A DNA stretch of 64,000 nucleotides from Neocallimastix lanati (nom. inval.) (Eukaryota; Neocallimastigomycota; Neocallimastigomycetes; Neocallimastigales; Neocallimastigaceae), in assembly GCA_016946835.1 (NCBI GenBank), contig JACVTC010000040.1, forward strand, positions 108,501 through 172,500, in the 5' to 3' direction. Shown here in pieces: positions 39,336-52,149 of the stretch (its first letter is position 1; each line of letters begins with the position of its first letter). The notes under the pieces are model-generated. The model was given only the letters and a program-made list of their open reading frames with translations. It was not told where the DNA came from and did not search any database. Position numbers and translations under genes: made by a program.

Positions 39336-39841
39336 TGTTGAAAAAATATATAAATTAGTTGTATAGTAAATGAATCTTTTTTATTTATAGCTATACAAAT
39401 TATTTATTTCATTTAATATATTATAATTATTATTTTAAAATTTTAACCAATAATAATAATAAATTTATATAAAAAAATTATTAATTATAAATAAATTTAA
39501 TAATTTGTTAATCATCATATTAAATATAATTTATATAGTCAATTAATAAGTATTTATCATTTGAATGATATTAAACTTCTAAATAAAGCGATCAAATATA
39601 TAAATCATTCATATTAATATATATATTATTAAAATAGATTGTCAATTATATTCAAAATTAATACTTTAAAATGTATATACACAATTTTATTAGTAATATA
39701 ATTAAAAAAAATTTATGAATTAAGTACAACTATTTTCATAATTAATATTTTAGAATGTATATACCCAATTTTTTTATTAATAGAACTAAAATAATTTGTG
39801 AATATTAAAATAACTTGAAAATACACTAAATAAAAAATAGA
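39336..39841. other. Upstream region of the secreted-protein gene
   Basis: AT-rich; contains a diverged direct repeat (tatatacacaattttattag / tatatacccaatttttttatt, near 39674 and 39760). No defined promoter motif could be named. Confidence 0.45.
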
Positions 39842-40588
39842 ATGGATGATATAAAATATTTTTTATATATTTTATTAATTATTAATTTATTTACAGTTGT
39901 ATTTACAAAAAAATATTCTGTAGAGGATGATTATTTATATATATTACATAATATACAAGAAAAAACAAAACTATATAATTGTACAAATATAATTAATAGT
40001 TATAAGAATTGTATCCTAGATTATAACAATGATGTAATACCAGATTATAACTCTTTATGTGATAATTTTTCCAATAAGATATGTAATTTGATAATTGAAA
40101 ATATAGATAATAATGTGCTCCAATGTGAAAAAGAATATCGTAATCAATTAGTTAAAGTTATGACAAATATATACCATGTTTCAAAATTATTTTGTTATAG
40201 AGGAGATAATAGTGAATTTTGTCCAATATCAAGAATTTTTCAAAAAGCTAAAACAGTCAAGGAAAATGTAAACAGTGAAGATTTTTATTCTTATTCCATT
40301 CTTCATACATACTGCCTTGATGAGTCTTGCTCACAGTATATAGATGAATCTTATATAGGAATTTATGCACTCTATAATATTGGAATAATAAATGATGAAA
40401 ATATCATGTCAAGTTTAAAATATATTAATGATTTTATTGCATCTCGTGACTGTTATAAAATTAGACAAGCTTATGGAAATGTAAAAAGTGAAGAAAATGA
40501 ATCTTTTTCAAATAAAAATTATAGAATATCTGTAAAATTGATTATAATCATATTATTGTTCCTTTTTAGTTCCTTTTATATATTTTAA
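39842..40588 (+). CDS. Putative secreted, membrane- or GPI-anchored 10-cysteine protein
   Basis: Single-exon frame of 248 aa, family not recognised. Residues 5-22 are a hydrophobic signal peptide (YFLYILLIINLFTVVF). The mature part has ten Cys at about 47, 57, 73, 81, 95, 118, 127, 158, 163 and 204, an even number that would suit five disulfides. N-glycosylation sequons occur at N46-C-T and N75-F-S. Residues 231-248 are a C-terminal hydrophobic segment with almost nothing after it, as in GPI-anchor signals or tail anchors. The layout predicts a small disulfide-bonded ectodomain at the cell surface. The ATG is the first in frame and starts the signal peptide. Codon use is AT-biased but protein-like. 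Confidence 0.85.
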   Translation: MDDIKYFLYILLIINLFTVVFTKKYSVEDDYLYILHNIQEKTKLYNCTNIINSYKNCILDYNNDVIPDYNSLCDNFSNKICNLIIENIDNNVLQCEKEYRNQLVKVMTNIYHVSKLFCYRGDNSEFCPISRIFQKAKTVKENVNSEDFYSYSILHTYCLDESCSQYIDESYIGIYALYNIGIINDENIMSSLKYINDFIASRDCYKIRQAYGNVKSEENESFSNKNYRISVKLIIIILLFLFSSFYIF

Positions 40589-40835
40589 ATAAATATATCT
40601 TTTTTTTTATTTTTTTTTTTAAATCTTGTACATAAAAAGCAAAATAAAAAATCAAATTGAGAACTTCATATTCATCAATAAATAAAAAACTAAATAACAA
40701 ATATCATGTAAATACATGAAACCATATATAAAAATTAAACAAAAGTTTAATTTTTAAGAAAAGTATTATTTGATAATATGAATATAATATGAATATTATC
40801 ATAATCATATATATATATATATTTTAATATTTTTT

Positions 40836-40876
<41 letters not shown>

Positions 40877-42028
40877 ATAATATTTATTTAATTAGTTCAT
40901 TTTTTTTTTTCGTGAATATATTAAACAGTTTATTTTTTTGAATATATTAATTAGTTTATTTTTTTTTTGATTATATATAATATACATTTGTTTATATATA
41001 TTTAAGTAAATATAAAATAACCTATATCAATACTTTAAGTATTCTTTGTTAAATAATTCTTTAATAAGGTAGAAACCAGATTTGATGAACCAAAAATTTA
41101 AACTATAAAATTTAAGAATGTGAAATTTTCTACATCATTATTATAGTCTTCAAATTAGGAAAAGCTGTAACTTATAAAAATAACATATAAATAATTAATA
41201 AGGAATATAAATAATCTTTAAAAATAACATTATAATTTGGTTTTTCTTCAGATTTTTTATTTCAAATATCGTGTTAATGAGTATAATAAGAACTATAATA
41301 TCAAAAAATAAGCCACCTAGAGATATTCAGTAATTATAATAATATTGTATTTTTTCTTTTAAGTTTTTTTTTTTTTTTACTATTAAATTTATGAAAAGGA
41401 TTTTAATAGCTGATATTATAAAAACTAAAGTATAACTTGATGAAAAACAAGAAATTATAATTGTACCTTTAACCTTTTACTATTCAAATATTCAATTTTA
41501 TCATTTCTAAAATAAATCAATTCCAATATTAGTGATAATAGCACCTATATTAATGATATTACCATTGAATTTTTAATTATGATTCTTTTATTTTTAAATA
41601 TAAAGAAAGCTGAACATAAAGTTTTTTTTGATAATGTCACAAATAATACTTTACACTAAAATTATTATATTAATATTAATTTAATTAAATTATTTTATAT
41701 TACTTGAATAATTTTTAAAATTAATTTTTCACACATGCATAATTCAAATAATATAAAATTAACTTTACAAATTAATTAAATATTTTGGAGAAACAAAATA
41801 ATAATAAAATTATATTTTTAATAATTTAAAAAAATTAATAATAAAAAAATTATTTAAAAAAAATTTATTAGTAATAGTAATATTTAAATAAGGATTAATA
41901 ATATAAAGTTTGAAAAAAAAAAAAAACTCATAATAATAATATTTATTAACATTATGAGTTTTTTTTTTAATACGGTTATGTAAAAACCATTCTAACCTTT
42001 CTTATTTATTATATGAAGTCTATATTGT

Positions 42029-42069
<41 letters not shown>

Positions 42070-42701
42070 AAATAGCAATAATAAAAATATTGCTATTTAA
42101 TAATAAATCAGATAAGATTATAATAAACATGAAAATTAATATATTCTTATTGTAAAACCAATTTTTTCGTTTATTATTTATTATATGATATTTGTAAATA
42201 TTAAATATATTATATAATAATAAAAACCAAGTAACACATTATTTAATTATTATATTTAAAGAAAAAGTTATTTTTTTTTTTTTTTTTTTTTATCTATATA
42301 AGACTTTATTTTATAATTAAACAATTTAACAGTTGCAATTTTAAATCTTAAATTATAAAGTTTATTATTCAAAATGTACCTTCTCGATTAATTACATATA
42401 ATAACAAATATTGATGCATATAATATTTTACAAAAATTAAACAATTTTTAAATAATTTTTAACACAAAACTAGTAAAATAATATATATATTATAGGTATT
42501 ATAAGTTCTAATTCATATATAAAATATAATAAATAAAAAAATAATGTATGTTTAATATATAATAAAAGATATTTAGATAATAAATAAATAATTAACAAAT
42601 AACTATAATATATATAGTTATTTATATATAAATATATAATATATATGTAATAAATGAATATAAATGTAAATAAATTATTTTATGAATAAATATATTAATA
42701 A
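40589..42701. other. Intergenic, with a possible broken coding remnant at 41380-41600
   Basis: Mostly T/A runs (40842-40872, 42031-42066, 42272-42290). Between about 41380 and 41600 the plus strand reads in pieces such as KRILIADIIKTKV, DEKQEIIIVPLTFYYS and PILVIIAPILMILPLNF with stops between. This is more protein-like than the rest but not assignable to a family. A hairpin at 41917-41968 is listed separately. Confidence 0.35.
41917..41968. repeat. Hairpin with A/T stem and actcataat core
   Basis: Aaaa...actcataat (ending about 41934) pairs with attatgagtttt... (from 41951) around a 16-nt loop. It is far from any gene end on either strand, so a terminator role is unlikely. Possibly a foldback remnant. 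Confidence 0.6.
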
Positions 42702-43049
42702 TTATTCATTATGATTTTCACTATCAGCACTTAAAATTATATTCGTACTATTGCGTAAAGCAGATGATGGTCCAATATTTTTATTTTTGATATTAATGGC
42801 ATTTTCAATAATATCTGAACAACTAGATCCATAACTTGAATAATTATTATAATTTGGAAGATTATCTGATATTTCAGTACCATCACTTAATTTCTTAGAA
42901 AAATTATTTATATTCTTATCACAAACATTGGTATCAATGATATTAAAATTATTAATGTGGTTATAACTACTTTTTAAATTACTATTATTATCCTTGACAT
43001 TACTGTCAGTATGATTAAATTTATTGTTTATATCATTTTCTATTATGCG

Positions 43050-43119
<70 letters not shown>

Positions 43120-44724
43120 AATTTTGAATGAAAAATATCAATATCATTTTCAAAATTAATAGTTTCAAAATCTTTTGTTGTAATATATTGACGATTTTCA
43201 AAATTTTTGTAATTATTAATTAATTTCTTTTCATATAAACTCCGGTCTTTTGGTAATCTCAAACTAGAGCTTTTCTGTGTGCTATTTAAATAATATTCTT
43301 TCCAATTATACTCTTTATAGTCTTTATTCAATTTGCTAACATCGAAAAATAAAGGATCATTTTTAAATTTATCAGAGCTATTTTTTTTACTTTTACTTTT
43401 ATTAAATTGCATGTTAATATCTGATATTTTATGATCAACATTATTACCTGAATAATTCATCAATGAATTATTTTTTTTAATTTCCATTTTATAAAATGGA
43501 TTGGTATTACTAATTTTTATTTGATTATTTTTATTATTTAAATAATTATTCTTTTTATTAATAAAATAATTATGATTTGCACTGTTTTCATTATCTATCA
43601 TTAAATTATTATAATTTAATTTATTACTGGTTGATTTTTGATCATCAATAAAATCCGTTTCATTAAAAGTTTCATTATATTCATTGTCATCAATATTAGA
43701 TAATTCTTGATAAGAGTTCGTGAGATGACTTGAACGCTTGCTATTATCACTCATATATGGTAAAGAATTTGATGATATTAAACTCAACCTATTATAGATG
43801 TCATTTACAAATGGCTTAAAATGTGCTTCCATTGGTGATTTAATTTTATTATCAAAATTTATACTACTATGAATAGGACTATACAGGCCTAACGAAGAAG
43901 AATTTTTTCTTAAATCAATAAATGAATGAATACTTCTTCTTTCTGAATTAGTATTATTATCTACTATAAAACCGTTACTACTATTTCTATTATTATTGGT
44001 ATTATTTGTATTTATATTTTCTGGATTATAAAAGTTTATATTGTCTTTCTTTAATACTGGTTTATATAATGTATCATTACGAACTTTAATAAAATTTTTA
44101 GGATATCTCACATTGAATATTGAACCGCTTTCCAAATTTTTATATATTTTATTATTATTATTTGAACTAAAAATATAATTGATGTCATTATAAAATTCCA
44201 TATTATATGGTTTATTTTTGTGGAAACGATATATATAATCCGTTATATTATTATTATTATTATAATGATTATTATTATTATCTGAAAAGGAATCATAATA
44301 TTTTATTAATCCTTCACTTATATTTTGATTTAATTGATTTAATTTTTTAAAAAATGAATTGAATAATTTTGAATTGAAACTCAAATGATAGAAAACAAAG
44401 GCAACGTATACAATTATTAATGAAATTAAACCTGATATTGAAAGATATATATTACATTTTCTTGTAGTATCATAATAAACATCTCTGATAATATCATGGA
44501 AATAATTTAAAGCAATTTTGAAATTATATACTAGATATCAAAGAAATTTTTAAAATTTAATAATAATAAAAATAATATTTAGATGTAATACATTATATTA
44601 TATTAAATTATTTATCATTATTTACATTCTAGTTCTTCATAAAATATTCCAAAATAATTTATTATATACTCTTTGTAAAATTGCTTGTATAAAATACTTT
44701 ATAATTATTTTAAATATAGTAATA

Positions 44725-44763
<39 letters not shown>

Positions 44764-46344
44764 AATCATTCTGAATTATATATTTATTATTTGATATTTT
44801 ATTTACTTGTATATTGTTAAATTTAGTATTTTTCCTGAAAAATAATACTTTAATAAATTTTTCAATATTTTAATCGGTTCTATATTAATAATGTTTTAAA
44901 ATTTAAAATAAATGTACATAAAAAACTTTTAAGTTTATGAAATATTAAATTATTATTATTATTTGAATATCTATCTTACCTTTATTTTTATATATTTCTT
45001 TCATTATAATATATAAATTTGTTATTATAAAGCAAATAGCGACTGTATTTAGTAAGACGAATGTAATAATCATTATAGTTGGGGTTGCGATATTAAAAAA
45101 TTCAAAAATAAATGAATTAAGAAATATTATGAAAACACCTAAAGATATGCATATAATTGGGCTAAATGAGCAAATATATTTGAATGCTTTGCATATTCCA
45201 ATTAGAAAGGTTGAGAATAAGCTATAAAGTAAATATATATTTAATAATTTTATAAACAAGCAATAATAAATATTATATAAAAAATTTAAAAATTCATAAA
45301 GGTAATAATTTAGAATTTAAAACAACATAATATATAATTATACCATATAACTGTTATTAATATTTCATAGTGAATCACCGAAAATTCATGAATTAATTCT
45401 AATTATAATAAAATATCATTAATGATAATAATATTTTGTTAATTAAAAAATTATGTATATTATAGCAAATTTTAAATATTTATTTAAATTACTGTTTATA
45501 TTATATTTACGTATTAATAAAGATAGTTTATTTGTATCCATTAAAAAATTATATCCTAAGCAAAAACTGAAAAAATAAAAAACATTTGATTCAATTGGAA
45601 GAACAACATTTTTTTTATACACTAATTCTGTTATTATAAAGAAAACAATACACATAGCTGGAAATGAAAATTGCGTTAAATAGTATTTCCATGTTTTATC
45701 TAAATATATTTAAAAGTATAATAATAATTATATGTAAAATAATAATAAAATAATTAAAAATTTATATAATAACAGTAATATAATATGTAATAAAGTAACA
45801 AATGATAAGATTTTATATAATATTAATAATTTATTTTTACTTTTTTTTTTATTATATCTTATTTTATTTTATTCATTTTATACTTTTTTTTTTTATTTAA
45901 TATTCTACTATTTATTTTTATTTTATTTTATTCAAACTGTACTTTTTTTTTTTATTTAATATTATACTATTTATTTTATTTTATTTTATGTTATTTTATT
46001 TCAATAAAATTAAATTAATGTTATTAATATGAAAAATTACCAAATATTGCTTCGTTTAATAAATATATGCAAAATGCAAAGCCTAAATATATATATATAA
46101 ATTATAAGATTTACTATTCTTTAAATTTATGTAGAAAAAAGTTATATTTTTTTAAAAAAAATTACTATAAAAAATAAGAATTCCAGAGTAATCAATTTGA
46201 TATATATATGATTTTTTTAAAAATTTATTATTTATTTGACTACTCATTGTAACTAAAATAAAAAGAAATACTGAGATTGGTATCGATAATAGATATAATA
46301 ATTTCCAACTAAAAATAAAAAAATAATTTTTAATTAAAATAAAG

Positions 46345-46409
<65 letters not shown>

Positions 46410-47084
46410 AATTATATTATAAATATATATAATATTACTTTATCCATTTAATTAGTACAGACAATAATGCTCCCATTATTAAAGAACAACAAAAGAAGAT
46501 AGATATAATTGTTTTCTTAATACTTTTTTTTATTATTATTATTAATATAAATTTTAAAGAAAGAATAAAATAACATTAAAATTTACTTAAATTATAAATT
46601 ATATAGAATATGAAAAATAATATATATACTTTTGAATTTTATAGTATTCTTTGTTTAATAGAATATGAAATGCTAAACTTAAATTACTTCCAATAGCAAA
46701 ACCTTTAATTGAAAAACATATAATAAACAAAATTTTACTATTTTCAAAATATAAACCAAGTGAACTTAATATATTTAAAATTGAGGTTATGACATTATTG
46801 ATTTTTCCAGAAATTGAGAATACTAAATAATTAATTCGAAATTTATTAATAAATATGTTATATTAATTATAATTATTATTATTATTATTATTTTTATATT
46901 ATGCAATTTAATAATATCAATAATACCATTGAATGATACTAAAAAGGAAATATAAAATGATATTAAATGAACATGATATTCTTGTATGAAATTCTTTTCT
47001 AAAATAATAGTAGGAAATAATGAAGTTAGAATTACAAAATCTAGTCCAGAAATAAAGAGCATAAGAATGAGTATCAGTCCTACA

Positions 47085-47126
<42 letters not shown>

Positions 47127-47307
47127 AAAAAAAAAATAAGAAAGAAAAAAATCATAAATAAATTTTATTTTCAATAAAAGTTGGAATTAATTATATTGTT
47201 TATATTGTAAGTAATTGTAAAATAAAAATTTAATTGAAAATAAAATAAAAAAAGATTCATTTTTATTATTTTTATACCTTATTGAAATCTTTTTTATTAA
47301 CCTCCAT
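42702..47307 (-). CDS. DHA2-like MFS membrane protein with a 560-residue Asn/Ser-rich tail (11 exons)
   Basis: Joining frames at GT...AG sites gives one 1003-aa protein. Exons, 5' to 3': 47307-47278, 47086-46927, 46822-46630, 46522-46439, 46308-46166, 46082-46041, 45699-45511, 45398-45344, 45221-44980, 44670-44626, 44530-42702. All ten junction phases agree; the exon 7 donor could instead be 45493. The membrane part (about 15-443) has 13-14 hydrophobic segments with landmarks of 14-TM fungal MFS proteins: FISGLDFVILTSLFPTI (TM1), FSISGKINN (loop 2-3), WKLLYLLSIP with IDYSGI (TM6-7), ITELVYKKNVVLPIES (after TM8), HDIIRDVYYD before the last TM. The usual G-R-x-x-D motif A and the charged TM4 Arg are not evident, so transport is uncertain and substrate unknown. 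The tail (445-1003) is disordered, with poly-Asn of 22. The initiator is ATG 47307. Confidence 0.75.
43051..43116 (-). repeat. In-frame (AAT)22 encoding poly-Asn
   Basis: 66 bp of ATT on the plus strand read as 22 Asn codons (about residues 866-888) in the MFS-like protein's tail. The same microsatellite type is common in non-coding DNA here, so slippage is its likely origin. Confidence 0.95.
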
Positions 47308-48715
47308 TGATAAAACTTTAAAGATATTAAATAAGTAAAAATTATTTTATATAATTAAAAGTCATTATTAATTTTATGTTTTTATTAGTTTCGCTTTTAT
47401 ATTATTATTTTTGTTTTATTCTATTCTATTCTATTTTATTTTATTTTTATTTTATTTTAAAATCTTTAGAAATTAATTTTATGTTAATTCATGTAAAAAT
47501 GACTTTTGGTTTTTATTTAATATATAAAAGTTTATTTCAATTTAATATACAAATGTTAATTTCAAAATTATTATTACATAATATATTCTATTTTATATTA
47601 ATTAATTCTATTAATTTTATTAATTTTATTAATTTTATTTCTTTAATTATTAAAAAAAATTAATATAACATAATTAATATAACAAAATTAATTAAAAAAA
47701 GTTTAAATATTAATTATACCAAAATATATCAAATATCGATATATTTAATAGAAAATGTTTATTTTTATTATTATTTTAAGTATCAATTTATTCAATTATA
47801 AATATTTAATTAGTATTTTATTATTAAAGAAAAATAATTTGTTTAAAAAAATTAATACTTATAATAAAACATTATTAATGTTATTTAAATATTTATTTCT
47901 CACTACAAATTTTATAATTTTAATCATTAGTTCATTAGTTCATTTCTTAAATATATAATTTTTAAAATATTAATAAAATAGTTTTTATTCAATATTAAAA
48001 TTTAAATATACATTATAAAAAAAAATTTAAATAAGAAAAAAAAAATATTATATTAAATTTTTATAAGAAAAAAATATTGTCTTAATAAGAATAGTATATA
48101 TATATATTTTAGAAAAATATTAATTTTTATTACATGAATGATGCAATTCAATATTATTCAATATAATAAATATTGCTATTTATATGTTATTTAAAATAAT
48201 ATTTTTTGTTATTTCAATAAATTAAATTACTGAATTGAAATTCTTGTTAAATTTTGTATAGCAGATTTTTATAAAACGAAAACTAAGATATTATTATTTT
48301 TAACAAATTATGAAACGAATTAATTGAAAATAATAATTATCATATTTAAATTTTAAATATATAATATTTTTTCGAATTTCAGAAGGATATTCATTTAAAA
48401 TGATATATATTATCAAAATAAAAAAAATATTATATATATTTATATATATAATAAATATTTATATAAAGTATAAAATTCAAACTATACTCATATATTTATA
48501 TGTTTGGTCCATCAAACATTTTTTTAATTTATTTTTTTTTAATTATCTAATTATAATATATATATATATAACTATTTTTATACCTTTTAATGCTATTTTT
48601 GATGCTATGAACATGCTTATTTATATGTTAACATATTCATAAAATTCTTTCATTAATTTTCACTTTTATCAAAAAATATTACTAAATATATTTATAAATT
48701 ATTAATAAATATGCC

Positions 48716-48752
<37 letters not shown>

Positions 48753-49278
48753 ATAGATATTTATAAACAAATATATTCTTTTATTCTTAACAAAAATTTA
48801 TAAAAAAAGATAATTCTAATATTTAATGGCAAATAACATATTAAAATGAAATATTTTTTATCATAGACTTATAATCTTTTATCAATTAATCAATTAATTG
48901 ATTTTTATTATAAAACTTTTTTATTTCATATTTCAAATATTTTTTAAAAAAAAACTTTTCAATATATTTTAATTTTTCTTTTTGTTTAATTGGTATTATT
49001 TATGTATTTTTAATATAATATTTTAATTTTATTTGTAAAAATTTATTAAATCTACATATTTTTATGTTTTTTTAAAATTTTCTTTTTTAAAAATCTTAAA
49101 ACTTTTAACAACCAATCATTTTTTGATTTTTTTAAAAAAATATTTTTATTTGTATTATTAGTATTTATAATATCAAATTAATTGATAAAAAAAAACACCA
49201 TAATAAATATATTGTAATTAGTATAATTATACATATATTAATTTTTAAATTGAGATTAAATATATATATAACCATATA

Positions 49279-49320
<42 letters not shown>

Positions 49321-49424
49321 TTGTATTTATTTTTTTTTTATTTTAAAATTAAGGATAAATTTTAATTAATTTAATATAAAAAAATATATAAATATATATA
49401 TAAAATATTTAATAGATAAATAGA
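47308..49424. other. Divergent intergenic region between MFS-like gene and IMP dehydrogenase
   Basis: AT-rich throughout. Open frames at 47376-47663, 47755-47958 and 48400-48642 are F/I/L/Y/N-rich, with (ttctattctatt) and (ttaattttatt) repeats inside them and no domain. They are not accepted as genes. A 31-nt A-run lies at about 48721-48751. Confidence 0.5.
49285..49315 (+). promoter_or_regulatory. 31-nt poly(dT) tract upstream of IMPDH
   Basis: An uninterrupted T-run ends about 110 bp before the IMPDH start codon. Poly(dA:dT) tracts act as nucleosome-depleting promoter elements in fungi (established for yeast). Because similar runs are scattered through non-genic DNA here, a promoter role is only possible. 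Confidence 0.3.
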
Positions 49425-50981
49425 ATGACTTCAGTGTCTATAAAGGAATTATTACAAACCGTCAATGTTGAAGATGGTTTGACTGCTGAGGAATTATTTG
49501 ACAGAAAGTCTTCAGTTGGTATGACATACAATGATTTCCTTATATTACCAGGTTACATTGATTTCCCAGCTGACGCAGCAACATGTGAAACTCAAATTAC
49601 TAAAAATTATAAGATCAAAACTCCATTTGTTTCAAGTCCTATGGATACAGTTACTGAAACCGATATGGCTATTAGTATGGCATTAATGGGAGGTTTAGGT
49701 GTTATTCATCACAATTGTACTATTGAAAAACAAGCTGATATGGTAAGAAAAGTAAAAAAATTTGAAAATGGTTTTATTCTTGATCCATTATGTATGAGTC
49801 CAGATAATGTTGTTGAGGATGTTATCAATACTAAAATAAAGTACGGTTTCTGTGGAATTCCAATTACTGAAACTGGTAAAATGAAGTCAAAACTTTTAGG
49901 TATTGTTACTTCACGTGATATTGATTTCCTTCAAAATAAAGAAGATCTTAAGATTAAATTAAAAGACGTCATGACAACTGATTTAGTTACTGCTAAAGAT
50001 GGTATTTCATTACAAGAAGCTAATGAAATATTAAGAAAATCTAAGAAAGGAAAGTTATTAATTGTTGATGATAACTATTGTCTTGTTGCATTACTTGCAC
50101 GTTCTGATCTTATAAAGACTCGTGATTTCCCAAATGCTTCTACTGTCCATAAGAGCAACCAATTATTATGTGCAGCTGCCATTAGTACTCATCCAGAAGA
50201 TAAAAAGAGAGTTACAGCTTTAGTTGAAGCTGGTTTAGATATTGTTGTTATTGATAGTAGTCAAGGTAACTCGTCTTTCCAAATTGATATGATTAAGTTC
50301 ATTAAAGAAAAGTATCCACATATTGATGTAATAGGTGGTAATGTTGTTACTAAAGAACAAGCACTTAACCTCATTAAAGCTGGTGTCGATGGTCTTAGAA
50401 TTGGTATGGGTAGTGGTAGTATCTGTATTACTCAAGAAGTAATGGCTTGTGGTCGACCACAAGGTACAGCTGTATACCGTGTCTGTCAATTGGCTCAACA
50501 ATTTGGTATTCCATGTATTGCTGATGGTGGTATTCAAAATGTTGGTCACATTGTCAAGGCTCTTGCCCTTGGTGCTAGTGGTGTTATGATGGGTGGTCTT
50601 TTAGCTGGTACTACTGAATCTCCAGGAGAATATTTCTATCATGAAGGTAAGAAGTTAAAGCGTTATCGCGGTATGGGTAGTTTAGATGCTATGGATTCCG
50701 GAGGTGCCGCTAGTAAGCGTTACTACTCTGAAGGTGATAAGATTAAAGTTGCTCAAGGTGTATCTGGTTCTGTTGTTGACCGTGGTAGTGTAAAGAAGTT
50801 CTTAGAATATCTTGAACTTGGTCTTAAGCACTCTATGCAAGATATTGGTGTTAAATCATTAAAAGAACTTTGGGCTAAGGTTAATGATGGTACTGTTCGT
50901 TTTGAAAAGAGAACTAGCAGTGCTCAAATTGAAGGTGGTGTTCATGGTCTTTACTCATACGAAAAGAGACTCTACCAATAA
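49425..50981 (+). CDS. IMPDH: Inosine-5'-monophosphate dehydrogenase
   Basis: 518 aa, single exon, the normal eukaryotic length (about 514-525). It catalyses NAD-dependent oxidation of IMP to XMP, the committed step of GTP synthesis in the cytosol. The TIM-barrel front has DFLILPGY (about 37-44) and SSPMDTVTE (70-78). A CBS-domain pair, the regulatory Bateman module, occupies about 115-232. The catalytic loop [11 protein letters not shown] has the nucleophile Cys334 and continues into ACGRPQG. The phosphate-binding region includes ADGGI (366-370) and [17 protein letters not shown] (386-402). The flap carries [10 protein letters not shown] (414-423) and the Arg432-Tyr433 pair of the hydrolysis step. 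It ends in YEKRLYQ. All key residues are intact. Codon use (GGT, GCT, GTT) is much less AT-rich than its surroundings, as expected for a well-expressed housekeeping gene. The minus frame at 50235-50549 is its shadow. Confidence 0.98.
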   Translation: MTSVSIKELLQTVNVEDGLTAEELFDRKSSVGMTYNDFLILPGYIDFPADAATCETQITKNYKIKTPFVSSPMDTVTETDMAISMALMGGLGVIHHNCTIEKQADMVRKVKKFENGFILDPLCMSPDNVVEDVINTKIKYGFCGIPITETGKMKSKLLGIVTSRDIDFLQNKEDLKIKLKDVMTTDLVTAKDGISLQEANEILRKSKKGKLLIVDDNYCLVALLARSDLIKTRDFPNASTVHKSNQLLCAAAISTHPEDKKRVTALVEAGLDIVVIDSSQGNSSFQIDMIKFIKEKYPHIDVIGGNVVTKEQALNLIKAGVDGLRIGMGSGSICITQEVMACGRPQGTAVYRVCQLAQQFGIPCIADGGIQNVGHIVKALALGASGVMMGGLLAGTTESPGEYFYHEGKKLKRYRGMGSLDAMDSGGAASKRYYSEGDKIKVAQGVSGSVVDRGSVKKFLEYLELGLKHSMQDIGVKSLKELWAKVNDGTVRFEKRTSSAQIEGGVHGLYSYEKRLYQ

Positions 50982-51187
50982 ATTATTTAATATAAAAATT
51001 TCCATATTTTTAAATTATTTTTTAAATAGAAAAAAAAAAAAAAAAAGAATACAATATTTATTTAAGCAATATTTTATAAATACATAAATATATATAAAAA
51101 AAAAAAATTAGAAAAATATATGTATATAATAATTTAATATATTAAATTTTAAAATAAGTAATTTTTATTTAAAAACATACATACTAT

Positions 51188-51227
<40 letters not shown>

Positions 51228-51231
51228 TAAT

Positions 51232-51268
<37 letters not shown>

Positions 51269-52149
51269 ATCATTACATAAATAAAAAAAAAAGCATTTTT
51301 AATAGAAAAAAATTTTTTTTTTTTTTTTAAATTTGAAAAGGAATAATATATAAATATATAATATATATATATATAATGATGATTTTTAGTGTGCTTTACT
51401 ATATAATATTAAAATATGCTATTTATTTTAATATTAATAATAAATATTTCATTAGTATTATTATTTCAGCTAAATATTCAATCATAATTAAATTTTCATT
51501 TATTGAATGTTTTTTTTTTTTTTTTTTTTTTTTTTTTTCATACAATTATATTCAACAAATTTATTAATATTATTTACCATTATAAAATTATAAAAATTGA
51601 TATTAGAATGAAAATTTTGGACTACTTTTTATGTTTCAAATATTAAATATTATATTCTGGAAATGTAAAAATTATTTTTTAATCAAATTTCATTTCAATA
51701 TCTGATTTATTTATAATATCCCATTATTTTTTTAATAATATCTGAATTTTTTTTTTTTTTGTAATATTTAAATTTTTAATGTAATTATACAATCAATAAT
51801 TAACTAAATATATTAATTATATCAATTATCAAATAATAATATTAGAATTATTTAAATGATAATAATTATATTATTCTTTATATAGATATATTTTATATAT
51901 ATGATATTTAAAATTTATTACTACTTTTAGTATTTTATTAAAATTAATTAATTATTTTCATAATGTTCTTAAATTCTCTCTATATATATCTTTTGATTTT
52001 TCATATATATGTTTTTTTATCATTTCTGATGTATTAGGGATGGTATATTTAAATAGGTCATTATTTCAGATGGTATATTTAAACCAATAATATCATTATG
52101 GAATTTAATGTTTATTATATTTTTAATAATATATCATACTTTTATTGTT
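50982..52149. other. Intergenic downstream of IMPDH
   Basis: AT-rich; (AAT)n at 51191-51223, a 31-nt A-run at 51235-51265, and T-runs at 51312-51328 and 51510-51537. The frame at 51376-51567 is a low-complexity artefact. Around 51960-52140 the minus strand reads HIYEKSKDIYRENLRT-like text that may be the far end of the neighbouring LINE remnant. Confidence 0.5.

Noticed and set aside
41917-41968. Intrinsic terminator
   Set aside because: Hairpin plus T-run fits a bacterial terminator, but this is eukaryotic DNA and no gene ends here on either strand.
42702-44384. Stand-alone 560-aa protein starting at 44384
   Set aside because: The first codon there is TTG, not ATG, and the frame stays open upstream through a membrane segment to a splice acceptor; it is the last exon of the MFS-like gene.
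44945-45655. Two separate small membrane-protein genes
   Set aside because: Both are exons 7 and 9 of the MFS-like gene; phases and GT...AG sites connect them.
47376-48642. Three small plus-strand frames rich in F/I/L
   Set aside because: They contain simple repeats (ttctattctatt, attaattttatt) and no domain; membrane-like look is a codon artefact of T-rich DNA.
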